Assembly: GCA_964440935.1 (NCBI GenBank)
Contig: CAYTTY010000059.1
Coordinates: 1-19,010, forward strand
Length of the DNA stretch: 19,010 bases
Direction of reading: 5' to 3'
DNA from: WJJR01 sp964440935
GTDB taxonomy: Bacteria > Zixibacteria > MSB-5A5 > WJJR01
The translations under genes and the position numbers were made by a program. Under the pieces are notes generated by a model. It was not told where the DNA came from. It did no database searches and was given only the letters and a program-made list of their open reading frames with translations. Of this stretch, positions 7,121-14,984 are shown piece by piece (the first letter of the stretch is position 1; each line of letters starts with the position of its first letter).

Positions 7121-9349
7121 GTGTACATCGTGACGGATACACCCCATCATCCGAATGATCCTCACGCGTCGTATCCCGCACCGTCGGAACTCTCGGCGCG
7201 GTATGGAATGGTGCAGCCCCCCCGTATTGACGACGCGGATGATGGTGGCGATGCGGTCGATTTAAACGATCCGCGTCTCTATATCAATCGGGAAATGAGT
7301 TTTCTCGAATTCAACAGGCGCGTGCTGCATTTGTCGAAGGATCCGAGCACGCCACTTCTGGAAAAACTGCGTTTTCTCACCATCTGCAGTACCAACCTCG
7401 ACGAGTTTTTCGAGATTCGCGTCGCCGGTCGCAAAGAGCAAGTCGCATTGGGACTCGGCCAGGACGATCAGGACGGGTTGACCTCGCAGCAACTCCTCGA
7501 TCGCATCAGCACGGTGGCGCACGAGATGGTGGCGGAGCAGTATCGCGTGCTGCAGGAGGACATCCTGCCCGATCTGGCGGACGAGGGGATTCGGATTTTG
7601 CGGCGTGACGAGTGGACGGAATCGCAACGGGAGTGGGTGTCGGGATTCTTTCACCGGGAAGTGTTCCCGGTCGTCACACCGAAGGGACTCGATCCGGCAC
7701 ATCCGTTCCCCCGCATTCTCAACAAGAGCCTCAATTTCATTGTCTCGTTGAAAGGCACCGATGCGTTCGGCCGTCACAGCCGATTTGCGGTGGTGCAGGT
7801 GCCGCGCAGTTTGCCGCGTGTGATCAAACTGCCGACGGAGATTTCGGAGAATCAGTACAATTTCGTCCTCCTGTCGGCGGTGATTCATGATCACGTTGAA
7901 GAATTGTTCCCGGGCATGGCGGTCACGGGATGTTACCAGTTCCGTGCTACGCGTAACAGCGACTTGTGGGTGGACGAAGAAGAAATCGATGACCTGTTGC
8001 ATGCGCTCAAAGGTGAATTGCGCAGCCGCAATTACGCGGCGGCCGTGCGCCTTGAAGTGGCGGAGAATTGCAGTGACGAAATGACGCAGTATCTCCTCCG
8101 TCAGTTCCACCTCGAGCAGGGTGATTTGTACCAGGTCAATGGTCCGGTGAACATGCACCGGATGGTCACGATCTACGACATGGTGGACCGTCCCGATTTG
8201 AAGTATCCGACGTTCATACCGGGCATGCCGGCCAATATGAACAAAAACAGCGACATTTTTGAACGCATTCGCAATTCGGACATTCTGCTGCATCACCCCT
8301 ATCAGAGTTTCACACCGGTGCTCGAGCTGGTGCGTCAGGCCGCCCGTGATCCAGACGTGCTGGCAATCAAACAGACGCTCTACCGTACCGGCAGCGATTC
8401 ACCGACGGTGGACGCATTAATCGACGCCGCACGTGCCGGTAAAGAAGTCACTGCGATTGTCGAATTGCGAGCGCGCTTCGACGAAGCCGCGAATATTGAT
8501 TTAGCCACGCGCTTGCAAGAGGCGGGCGCGAACGTTGTGTATGGTGTGGTCGGCTACAAAACACACGGCAAGATGGTTCTGGTCCTGCGACGTGAGCATG
8601 AACGGTTGCGCTTCTACGTGCATCTGGGGACCGGGAATTACCACGTCAAGACGACGCTGGCGTATACCGACTTCAGCCTGCTGACGTGCGACGAAGATCT
8701 CGGCCAGGACACGCACAAATTGTTCATGCAACTCACCGGGCTCGGGCGGTTCGGGGACATCCACAAGATTCTCCACTCACCGTTCACGCTCGAGAACGGC
8801 CTGCTGCAATTGATCCGGGCCGAAACGAAACGCGCGCGGGACGGCAAGTCGGCGGCCATCATGGCCAAGATGAATTCGCTCAGTGAGCCGCGCATCATTC
8901 GTGAATTGTATGCCGCTTCGCAGGCCGGCGTATCGATTGATTTGGTGGTGCGCGGAATCTGCTGTCTGCGTCCGGGAATCCCCGGTGTCTCCGAGAATAT
9001 CCGTGTGCGCTCGATTCTGGGACGGTTCTTAGAGCACAGCCGGGCGTTCTACTTCCATGCCGGTGGAAAAGGCGTAACGTATTGTTCAAGCGCCGATTGG
9101 ATGCCGCGGAACCTGTACCGCCGGATGGAATCGTGTTTCCCGATTGATGATCCCGAACTGCGCGAACGTGTCCGTGAAGAGGCGTTGACCATTCCCCTCG
9201 AAGACAACTGCCAAGCGTGGACACTGGACCACGATGGACGGTATCATCGCTGCCAGCCAAATGACGGCGACGAACGCCGAGCCACCCACGAACGACTGCT
9301 CGACCGTTACACGATTCAGCGCACGATCAGTTCCAAGCCCACCGCCTGA
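7121..9349 (+). CDS. ppk1: Polyphosphate kinase 1
   Basis: PPK1 reversibly transfers the terminal phosphate of ATP to a growing polyphosphate chain. The 742-residue product has an N-terminal domain opening with YINREMSFLEFNRRVL (about 54-69) and STNLDEFFEIRVAG, a head domain, and two phospholipase-D-like C-terminal domains. H482 in KTHGKM corresponds to the autophosphorylated histidine of the E. coli enzyme (H435), and H646 in FYFHAGG to its second essential histidine (H592). An acidic extension of about 50 residues precedes the conserved region. The GTG at 7121 follows AGGAG by three bases; GTG at 7130 is an alternative with longer spacing. It starts six bases after sixA, and its last 34 bases overlap the convergent ppx gene. 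Confidence 0.97.
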   Translation: MYIVTDTPHHPNDPHASYPAPSELSARYGMVQPPRIDDADDGGDAVDLNDPRLYINREMSFLEFNRRVLHLSKDPSTPLLEKLRFLTICSTNLDEFFEIRVAGRKEQVALGLGQDDQDGLTSQQLLDRISTVAHEMVAEQYRVLQEDILPDLADEGIRILRRDEWTESQREWVSGFFHREVFPVVTPKGLDPAHPFPRILNKSLNFIVSLKGTDAFGRHSRFAVVQVPRSLPRVIKLPTEISENQYNFVLLSAVIHDHVEELFPGMAVTGCYQFRATRNSDLWVDEEEIDDLLHALKGELRSRNYAAAVRLEVAENCSDEMTQYLLRQFHLEQGDLYQVNGPVNMHRMVTIYDMVDRPDLKYPTFIPGMPANMNKNSDIFERIRNSDILLHHPYQSFTPVLELVRQAARDPDVLAIKQTLYRTGSDSPTVDALIDAARAGKEVTAIVELRARFDEAANIDLATRLQEAGANVVYGVVGYKTHGKMVLVLRREHERLRFYVHLGTGNYHVKTTLAYTDFSLLTCDEDLGQDTHKLFMQLTGLGRFGDIHKILHSPFTLENGLLQLIRAETKRARDGKSAAIMAKMNSLSEPRIIRELYAASQAGVSIDLVVRGICCLRPGIPGVSENIRVRSILGRFLEHSRAFYFHAGGKGVTYCSSADWMPRNLYRRMESCFPIDDPELRERVREEALTIPLEDNCQAWTLDHDGRYHRCQPNDGDERRATHERLLDRYTIQRTISSKPTA

Positions 9350-10815
9350 AGCCGGTTGTGCTCATCTTCCAGATCCGCCACCGTCAACGGATGCTGCCGG
9401 AGCCAATCATCCGGGAAGTCGATCTCCAAACGCTTGTCGGACACCTTGAACTTGAAACGGGGCAGTGGTTCCGGACTGCGGCTGCGGTGCAAACGCACAG
9501 CCAAGCGTAACAGAATACACAGTCTAAGCGCCAATTGTGACTTCTCCGCCGGAAGTTGACGGAAATAGGAGGCGGACATTTTACGACGATGCCCCATGAT
9601 CAGTGCCGCGAGAAACCGCTGGTCTTCCTGAGAGAATCCGGGCATATCGGCGTGTTCAATGATATAGGCGCCGTGCTTCTGATATCCGCGGAATGACAAT
9701 GATATGCCAATTTCGAGCAGCCGCGACGCCCACTCGAGGTAGCGGCTGCTTTCCCGAAGATCGAGCTGCCAGACATCCGCCACCTGCTTGAGCAATAGAC
9801 CGGCCGTTCGCTCGATCCGTGAAGCCTGTTCCATATCGACTTGGTAGCGTTCGGCAAAGCGGCGGATGGTGTGATCGCGGACGTCTTCATGTTCAAAGCG
9901 GCCGACCAGATCGTAAATCAATCCTTCGCGCAGCGCCCCTTCCGACGAAGTCATTCGCTTGACGCCCAGGCTGTCAAAGCCGGCGATCAGAATCGCCACG
10001 CCGCCGGGGAAAATCGCGGCACGATCGTCGGGCATGCCAGGCAGTGACAGGCGGTCGACATGCCCGGCGTCGATCAGGGCCTTGCGGAGTTTGTGCAGTC
10101 CTTTACCGGTGATGCCGCGCTTACTCCATCCATTGTCGCGCAGTACATGATCGATGGTGACGATAGTCCCCGATGATCCGATACTCTCATCCCAGCCGAG
10201 GTCGCGATACCGTCGTTCGATGGTATTGAATTCCAGCCGTGCCTGGATTTCGGCTTTTTCGAAATCAGATTTTCGGATCCGTCCCTCAGGGAAATGCTTC
10301 AAGGTGTGCGATACACAACCAATGTAGAGGCTGTCGGCGCGGAGTGGTTCGTACTGTTCGCCCAGAATCAGTTCGGTGCTGCCGCCGCCGATGTCAATGA
10401 CCAGCCGTCGATCGGAAGTGACCGCCAGACCGCGCGCCACACCGAGGTAAATGAGACGGGCTTCTTCCGGTCCGGAGATGACCTCGATCGGATGCCCCAG
10501 CGCCTCGCGCGCGCGTGCGAGAAACTCAGGAGCATTGTTGGCCCGCCGTAACGTGTTGGTACCGACGGCACGGACCAGATGTGCGGGTGTGTGTTCCAAA
10601 TGTTGACCAAATTGGCGGAGGCAGTCGAGGGCGCGTTCCTGAACCTCTTCGGTGAGGTTATCGTTCTTGTCCAGCCCGGCAGCGAGACGGACCCGTTGGC
10701 GCAGACGATCAAGCACGTTGATCTGGCCGTCGACGAAGCGAGCCACCAGGAGATGAAAGCTGTTCGACCCGAGATCAATGGCGGCAACTTTGTCGAATCT
10801 GGCAGCGGAAGTCAT
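9316..10815 (-). CDS. ppx: Exopolyphosphatase / guanosine pentaphosphatase (Ppx/GppA)
   Basis: Ppx/GppA enzymes remove terminal phosphates from polyphosphate or convert pppGpp to ppGpp. The 499-residue product has the actin-like ATPase fold signature at its N-terminus, AAIDLGSNSFHLL (about 10-22), the phosphate-binding motif DIGGGSTELILGE (about 142-154), and a long C-terminal helical HD-like domain (about 315-499) as in full-length Ppx and GppA. Sequence alone does not decide which substrate is preferred; location next to ppk1 favours polyphosphate. ATG at 10815 is followed by a short leader and preceded by GGGGA. It is convergent with ppk1, sharing 34 bp at the 3' ends, and lies downstream of the yceI terminator. 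A TTGACA at 10878-10883 on the minus strand could be its -35 box but has no good -10. Confidence 0.94.
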   Translation of the reverse strand: MTSAARFDKVAAIDLGSNSFHLLVARFVDGQINVLDRLRQRVRLAAGLDKNDNLTEEVQERALDCLRQFGQHLEHTPAHLVRAVGTNTLRRANNAPEFLARAREALGHPIEVISGPEEARLIYLGVARGLAVTSDRRLVIDIGGGSTELILGEQYEPLRADSLYIGCVSHTLKHFPEGRIRKSDFEKAEIQARLEFNTIERRYRDLGWDESIGSSGTIVTIDHVLRDNGWSKRGITGKGLHKLRKALIDAGHVDRLSLPGMPDDRAAIFPGGVAILIAGFDSLGVKRMTSSEGALREGLIYDLVGRFEHEDVRDHTIRRFAERYQVDMEQASRIERTAGLLLKQVADVWQLDLRESSRYLEWASRLLEIGISLSFRGYQKHGAYIIEHADMPGFSQEDQRFLAALIMGHRRKMSASYFRQLPAEKSQLALRLCILLRLAVRLHRSRSPEPLPRFKFKVSDKRLEIDFPDDWLRQHPLTVADLEDEHNRLQAVGLELIVR

Positions 10816-10880
10816 AGGTCCCCGGTCGTTGTCAATTGTGCGTCACTCCGGGGGCCAAAATGAGGGTTGGCGGCCAAATG

Positions 10881-10922
10881 TCAAAGAAAGAACCGGAAAT
10901 GGATCAGTGTCCATCTCCGGTT
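10881..10922 (-). terminator. Terminator of yceI
   Basis: On the minus strand AACCGGAGATGGA pairs with TCCATTTCCGGTT (13 bp, one G-T pair) around a six-base loop and is followed by CTTTCTTTGA. It starts 33 bp after the yceI stop and separates yceI from ppx on the same strand. Confidence 0.8.
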
Positions 10923-10954
10923 GGGCAACTTCTTGTCATTCGAGGTGGAACGTG

Positions 10955-11554
10955 CTACTCGCCAGTTTTCCGAACACCCTGAGCGTCAATATTGAGTTCG
11001 ACATCGTGGGAAACGACCAAGCCGCCGGTCTCAAGCACATTATCCCAGCTCACGCCGTAGTCCATGCGGTTGATTTCACCGCTGAGGGTGAAGCCCATGC
11101 GCTCATTACCCCAGGGATCGTTTACCTGGCCGACAAACTCGCCTTCGAGTGTGACGGGCTTGGTGGTGCCCCGGAGGGTCAGGTTACCATGAACGTCAAA
11201 CTTGCCATCACCCCTGGGTTCGATCTTCGTGGAGTTGAAAGTGATCGTTGGAAAGCTATCGGCTTTGAAGAAGTCGCCGCTGCGCAGGTGCTCGTCGCGC
11301 TTCTGATTGTCGGTGTCGATACTGGCGGTTTGAATGACGGCTTGGCACGACCAGCTTGAGCTGTCTTTGGGATCGACGGTGAAGCTGCCTTCAAATTCGT
11401 TGAATTTGCCGCAGACCTTGCTGATCGCCATGTGGCGAACGCAGAATCCAACACTCGAATGAGCCTGGTCGAGTTGATATGTTTGCGGCTCAGCCTTGAC
11501 GACACTCGTCAAGAGCAGCGCCAGAGCGATCGCCAGTACACACTTCTTCAGCAT
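10955..11554 (-). CDS. YceI family exported lipid-binding protein
   Basis: The 199-residue product carries a Sec signal peptide, MLKKCVLAIALALLLTSVVKA, cleaved in all likelihood after VKA (residue 21). The mature part is a YceI-type lipocalin-like beta-barrel, recognisable from YQLDQAHSSVGFCVRHM near its start, FKADSFPTITFNSTKI in the middle and the DYGVSWDN segment near the end. Family members bind polyisoprenoid or other amphiphilic lipids in the periplasm; the physiological ligand here is unknown. The ATG at 11554 is chosen because AGGAGG lies seven bases upstream, excluding an in-frame start at 11602. It has its own terminator and is 110 bp downstream of the Fe-S operon, so it is probably a separate unit. 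Confidence 0.92.
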   Translation of the reverse strand: MLKKCVLAIALALLLTSVVKAEPQTYQLDQAHSSVGFCVRHMAISKVCGKFNEFEGSFTVDPKDSSSWSCQAVIQTASIDTDNQKRDEHLRSGDFFKADSFPTITFNSTKIEPRGDGKFDVHGNLTLRGTTKPVTLEGEFVGQVNDPWGNERMGFTLSGEINRMDYGVSWDNVLETGGLVVSHDVELNIDAQGVRKTGE

Positions 11555-11664
11555 GCGTGTCCTCCTGTGGGAATGAGAGACGGTGGTGGTTCCAGCATCC
11601 ATGTCTGTTTAAATCTATCGCCTATGCTGAGTTCAGGTCCAGTGTTTACTGCGTTGCTGCGGAT

Positions 11665-11958
11665 TCAGGATGATGACCCTGCACGGCCCGCTCCATTGAT
11701 CTGCTCTTTCACATCCTTGCGGACAAATACGGGGATGGGCATCTGTTCTTCGCCGTAGGTGATCTTGCGCGCAACCTGTGAGAGGTAGGCAGCGGTCATG
11801 AGATACGCCCATGTGGGAATCATCACCTGACCACATCCGCGCACGTGCACGGACTTGTCGCGGAACTGTTCCCAGTCCATGGATTGGAACACCGAGCGGA
11901 GTGTCGACTCCCGCAGGATTCCGTTTTCGGCAAACGATTCGAGATTGAACAGCGGCAT
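11665..11958 (-). CDS. DUF2480-like protein, single-unit form
   Basis: The 97-residue product resembles one half of DUF2480 proteins, which as I recall are about twice this length and made of two similar units, and occur mainly in Bacteroidota. Visible signature: the segment SVHVRGCGQVMIPTWAY (about 36-52), then AYLSQVARKITYGEE and a final PIPVFVRK. The single Cys (about residue 42) is in the conserved RGC position. No function is known. AGGAG lies ten bases before the ATG at 11958. It follows iscA by 27 bp on the same strand, so it is probably the last gene of the Fe-S operon. The family assignment is from memory of the sequence pattern. Confidence 0.7.
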   Translation of the reverse strand: MPLFNLESFAENGILRESTLRSVFQSMDWEQFRDKSVHVRGCGQVMIPTWAYLMTAAYLSQVARKITYGEEQMPIPVFVRKDVKEQINGAGRAGSSS

Positions 11959-11985
11959 CGACCGATGTCTCCTGTCTGGCTATCC

Positions 11986-12372
11986 TCAGGCCGAGAACGA
12001 TTCACCGCAACCGCACGAACGTGATGCGTTGGGATTGCTGAATTTGAATCCACCGCCCGTCAGCGACTGGATAAAGTCAATCGTTGTGCCGCTGAGATAC
12101 AATGCACTTTTCATATCCACGACAACCTTGATGCCCTTCACTTCGGTCATCTTGTCGTACTTCCCGAGTTCGTTATCGAAATGCAGGCTGTACATTAACC
12201 CGGAGCATCCACCGCCCTGCACACCCACGCGCAGGAAGTGATCTTTCAAGTCCTGGGTTGCGATCAGGCGCTTCAGCTCGTTGGCTGCGGCATCGGTCAA
12301 CTGGACGCCCTCTTGAGTGTTCGTTTGGCCGGCAATCGGCAGGTCGGTCGTGTGATTCGTGTTATTCGCCAT
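11986..12372 (-). CDS. iscA: A-type iron-sulfur carrier (IscA/ErpA/HesB family)
   Basis: A-type carriers hold and hand on Fe-S clusters to target proteins. The 128-residue product contains the three invariant cysteines: C56 in GGGCSGLMY and C120, C122 in CGCGESF at the C-terminus. An N-terminal extension of about 20 Asn/Thr-rich residues precedes the conserved VQLTDAAANELKRL. The residue order SCGCGESFS suits ErpA or HesB as well as IscA, so the symbol is provisional. AGGAGT lies four bases before the ATG at 12372. It is third in the iscR-iscS order with an 80-bp gap after iscS, where iscU would normally be. Confidence 0.93.
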   Translation of the reverse strand: MANNTNHTTDLPIAGQTNTQEGVQLTDAAANELKRLIATQDLKDHFLRVGVQGGGCSGLMYSLHFDNELGKYDKMTEVKGIKVVVDMKSALYLSGTTIDFIQSLTGGGFKFSNPNASRSCGCGESFSA

Positions 12373-12436
12373 GATTACTCCTTACAATCGCGAGGGCCAC
12401 TCTCCAGTAATGTCCAAAATCCCTCGGAGTCTGTTC

Positions 12437-12460
12437 AACAATAGTCTAAAACCTATTGTT
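12437..12460 (-). other. Stem-loop across the iscS stop codon
   Basis: AACAATAG (12437-12444) and CTATTGTT (12453-12460) form a perfect 8-bp inverted repeat with an eight-base loop; on the minus strand it contains the iscS TAG stop. It is AT-rich and lacks a T-run, so it may be an mRNA-processing or stabilising structure between iscS and iscA rather than a terminator. Confidence 0.35.
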
Positions 12461-13673
12461 CCATTGTTGTCAGTTGATTGGGTGTCCGGTGCTGGTCGAC
12501 GCGATAGCGCGGTGACGCCTGGCGCAGCCGACTTATCGTATCCTCAAGTTGTTCAACGACATAGCTAACCTCATCGCGAGTATTTGCGCGTCCCAAGCCG
12601 AAGCGAATAGCCGACTTCACGCGGGGTTGATCGTATCCCAGGGCCCGCAGGACATGAGACGCCTCGGGCTCTGCCGATGAACAGGCCGATCCCGACGAGA
12701 GGGCGATGTCGCGAATGTCCGTGAGCACCGACTCGCTGTCGACTCCGGCAAACGACAGATTGAGGTTGTGCGGGAGACGCGGATTCTCAGCGCCGTTGAG
12801 AACGACATCGGGGATGCGCTCCATGATTGCCATCTTCAGGTGATTGCGGAGATCGGCAAGCCGAACACTCTCCGTTAGCATTGACTCGGACGCGACTGTC
12901 ACCGCGGTGCCGAAGCCGACAATGAGCGGCACCGGCAGAGTGCCTGAACGATGTCCACGCTCGTGTCCTCCACCATCGATCTGGGCGTTCAATCGAATAC
13001 GGGGCCGACGACGGCGGATATACAGAGCGCCAATGCCCTTTGGCCCGTAGACTTTGTGCGCGGAGATCGACAACAGATCGATATGATCATCGTTCACGTT
13101 CACAGGAATGTGACCGATTGCCTGAGCCGCGTCGGTATGGAACAACACACCGCGTTCGCGGGCGATCCGTCCAATTTCACGGATCGGTTGAATCGTCCCG
13201 ACTTCGTTGTTGGCAGTCATGACGGAGATCAACACCGTACGGTCGGTCATCGCCCGTGCGATGTCATCCGGATCGACAATGCCCGATTCGCTCACAGGGA
13301 TAATCGTCAGATCGCATCCGGACTCTGCCATTCGGCGCGCCGGATCGAGTACCGCACGATGTTCGATGGTACTAACGACCAGATGAGGACGATCGATCTT
13401 ACTGCTTGTCAGAAGCCCCTTAATGGCAAGGTTGTTCGATTCGGTCGCACCCGACGTGAACACGATTTCCTGTGGCGTAGCGCCGATGACCTCGGCGACC
13501 TGTCGACGCGCACGTTCGATTGCTTCGTCGGCCGTCCAGCCAAAGACATGACTAATCGACGCCGCGTTGCCAAATTGTTCGTTGAAAAATGGTAACATGG
13601 CGTCAAGCACACGCTGATCCACTGGTGTGGTCGCATGGTGATCCATGTATATGGGGGCTTTAACGTGCGTCAT
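12453..13673 (-). CDS. iscS: Cysteine desulfurase (IscS/NifS type)
   Basis: This PLP enzyme takes sulfur from cysteine and passes it, as a persulfide, to Fe-S assembly and other acceptors. The 406-residue product has the PLP lysine K207 in SISAHKVYGPKG, H105 stacking on the cofactor in STIEHRAVL, and the catalytic C331 in SSGSACSSAEPEASHVLRAL, the group I (IscS/NifS) loop. The C-terminus after LRQASP is unlike the SPLWEM-type tail by which E. coli IscS contacts IscU. The ATG at 13673 is nine bases after the iscR stop, so the genes are co-transcribed. No iscU follows. Confidence 0.95.
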   Translation of the reverse strand: MTHVKAPIYMDHHATTPVDQRVLDAMLPFFNEQFGNAASISHVFGWTADEAIERARRQVAEVIGATPQEIVFTSGATESNNLAIKGLLTSSKIDRPHLVVSTIEHRAVLDPARRMAESGCDLTIIPVSESGIVDPDDIARAMTDRTVLISVMTANNEVGTIQPIREIGRIARERGVLFHTDAAQAIGHIPVNVNDDHIDLLSISAHKVYGPKGIGALYIRRRRPRIRLNAQIDGGGHERGHRSGTLPVPLIVGFGTAVTVASESMLTESVRLADLRNHLKMAIMERIPDVVLNGAENPRLPHNLNLSFAGVDSESVLTDIRDIALSSGSACSSAEPEASHVLRALGYDQPRVKSAIRFGLGRANTRDEVSYVVEQLEDTISRLRQASPRYRVDQHRTPNQLTTMEQ

Positions 13674-13682
13674 GGTAGACGG

Positions 13683-14150
13683 CTAAGCGGTAAATGATTT
13701 TCGCTCTGTTTGTCTTGATTCGCCTTGTTTACGCGCGACCAAATCGGCCAGCGTATTGCGCTGCAATTCCTCAACGACGCGATTGCGGACACGCCGCAAG
13801 ACGCCGTACAATTCACAGGACTCATAACGGTCACAATCATCGGGATCATCGTCGGTTGAGACACAGGAGAACGGGCTGATCGGTCCCTGTACGGATTCGA
13901 CGACGTCCTTCATGGTGATGAATTCCGGTGATCGTCCCAAGACGAATCCACCCCCCACGCCACGTTGCGATTGAAGCAAACCGTCTTTGGCCATTTTGTA
14001 GAAGAGCACCCGCAGCAGGTTCGGCGGCACGGATGCATCGGCGGCGATTTCGCCCACGTCTGAGTACTCGCTTGGCCTGCCATTGGCGGATTTCCTGGCC
14101 AAGGCGATGAGTCCCAGGATGGCGTATTCGCTTCGTCGATTCAGCAGCAT
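13683..14150 (-). CDS. iscR: Rrf2-family Fe-S sensing regulator (IscR-like)
   Basis: A 155-residue winged-helix regulator of the Rrf2 family. The DNA-binding part runs from SEYAILGLIALA to the wing QRGVGGGFVLGR (about 62-73). Three cysteines, C96, C106 and C112, match the cluster-binding region of IscR, but spacing is C-X9-C-X5-C rather than C-X5-C-X5-C, and the fourth ligand, His at +3 from the last Cys in E. coli, is Tyr115 here. It probably binds a [2Fe-2S] cluster and represses its own operon, as IscR does when cluster supply is adequate. It is the first gene of the isc operon and is divergent from the CBS gene. Confidence 0.88.
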   Translation of the reverse strand: MLLNRRSEYAILGLIALARKSANGRPSEYSDVGEIAADASVPPNLLRVLFYKMAKDGLLQSQRGVGGGFVLGRSPEFITMKDVVESVQGPISPFSCVSTDDDPDDCDRYESCELYGVLRRVRNRVVEELQRNTLADLVARKQGESRQTERKSFTA

Positions 14151-14165
14151 GTCAGATCCGTTCGT

Positions 14166-14212
14166 CTGTCGGTCGCCCCGCCATCGGGCAGTTCGCCGAC
14201 AGATCTTGTCAA
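14166..14212 (-). promoter_or_regulatory. Candidate iscR promoter/operator region
   Basis: On the minus strand a perfect -35 hexamer, TTGACA (14207-14212), lies 57 bp upstream of iscR; no clear -10 follows. A 7-bp inverted repeat, CTGTCGG (14166-14172) and CCGACAG (14196-14202), and the overlapping near-palindrome GACAGATCTTGTC (14199-14211) are plausible binding sites for the regulator itself. This is inference from position and symmetry. Confidence 0.35.
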
Positions 14213-14250
14213 CCGTTCACAGGAGCGTACGTCATTCGGGGCGTTGAGGT

Positions 14251-14279
14251 TGGACAAAGAACACTGGTTTGGTTATAAT
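14251..14279 (+). promoter_or_regulatory. Strong sigma70-type promoter of the CBS gene
   Basis: TGGACA (14251-14256) is followed after exactly 17 bases by a consensus TATAAT (14274-14279). Transcription should start near 14286, giving a leader of about 93 bases before the ATG at 14379. No known riboswitch class is recognisable in that leader. Confidence 0.75.
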
Positions 14280-14378
14280 TCGGGAAACGCGACTCTTCTT
14301 GACCGGGTCGGGCATCGGCCTACCTTGGTCGCAGGCAACCGATTGCGGTCACTTTGGAGGGGACTTCAGGGAGGTCAT

Positions 14379-14825
14379 ATGGTGGCGATCAGAGAGATCA
14401 TTGGGGAAAAACGAGTGCTGCATTGGATCAATGCCGACGACACGGTACGGCAGGCAGTGCGGGCAATGGTGGACTACAATGTCGGCGCACTGCCGGTGCT
14501 CGAGCACGGTCGATTGGTCGGGGTCTTCTCTGAGCGCGATTTGATGCGCCGCGTGATTGTCGAACAACTGGACGTTGATGCCGTGAAGATTTCCAAGGTT
14601 ATGTCCACCAAATTGGTGACCGCGAACATCGATGATGATCATAAGACCTGTCTGACCACGATGAGCGCAGCCAACTGCCGACACCTGCCGATTATCGACG
14701 GCACGAGTTTGGTTGCGTTTCTGTCGTCGCGCGATCTCTTAAAGGTCGACGTCGAAGGCAAAGATACCGAGATACAAGAACTGAAAGAGATGATCTACTA
14801 CGTCCCGCCGAAGCAGTCGTCGTAG
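14379..14825 (+). CDS. Two-CBS-domain protein
   Basis: The 148-residue product consists of a pair of CBS domains (about 8-65 and 73-130), a Bateman module that typically binds adenine nucleotides or related ligands. Typical pieces are VRQAVRAMVDYNVGALPVL and GVFSERDLMRRV in the first, and TCLTTMSAANCRHLPI and VAFLSSRDLLK in the second. No other domain is attached, so any output must be through a partner. The ATG at 14379 follows GGGAGG (14369-14374) and lies after the strong promoter at 14251-14279; the frame is open upstream to 14244, but that region spans the promoter. It is divergent from iscR and stands alone. The ligand is unknown. 14826-14984 downstream shows no clear terminator. Confidence 0.9.
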   Translation: MVAIREIIGEKRVLHWINADDTVRQAVRAMVDYNVGALPVLEHGRLVGVFSERDLMRRVIVEQLDVDAVKISKVMSTKLVTANIDDDHKTCLTTMSAANCRHLPIIDGTSLVAFLSSRDLLKVDVEGKDTEIQELKEMIYYVPPKQSS

Positions 14826-14984
14826 GGTGGTGCCGTTGGCATCGGCACTGTAGGGCCAGTGCGCAGTCGGTAAGGACAGAGTGATCCTTACTCATCGGCA
14901 TTTGGGATCACCGCGCGCACATTCGAGACTTCAGCGCATGCGCCCTACGAGACATACGCCGAGCTGGGGCTTGGCGATCCCACC

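Noticed and set aside
7262..8296. 344-codon open frame antisense to ppk1
   Set aside because: Shadow of a highly conserved ppk1; His/Arg-rich with no recognisable domain.
14286..14378. Riboswitch in the CBS leader
   Set aside because: I looked for known class cores and saw none; only short weak stems are present.
14826..14984. Terminators between the CBS gene and the Arg/Gly-rich gene
   Set aside because: Short inverted repeats such as GTGCCG/CGGCAC are present, but none is followed by a T-run on either strand.
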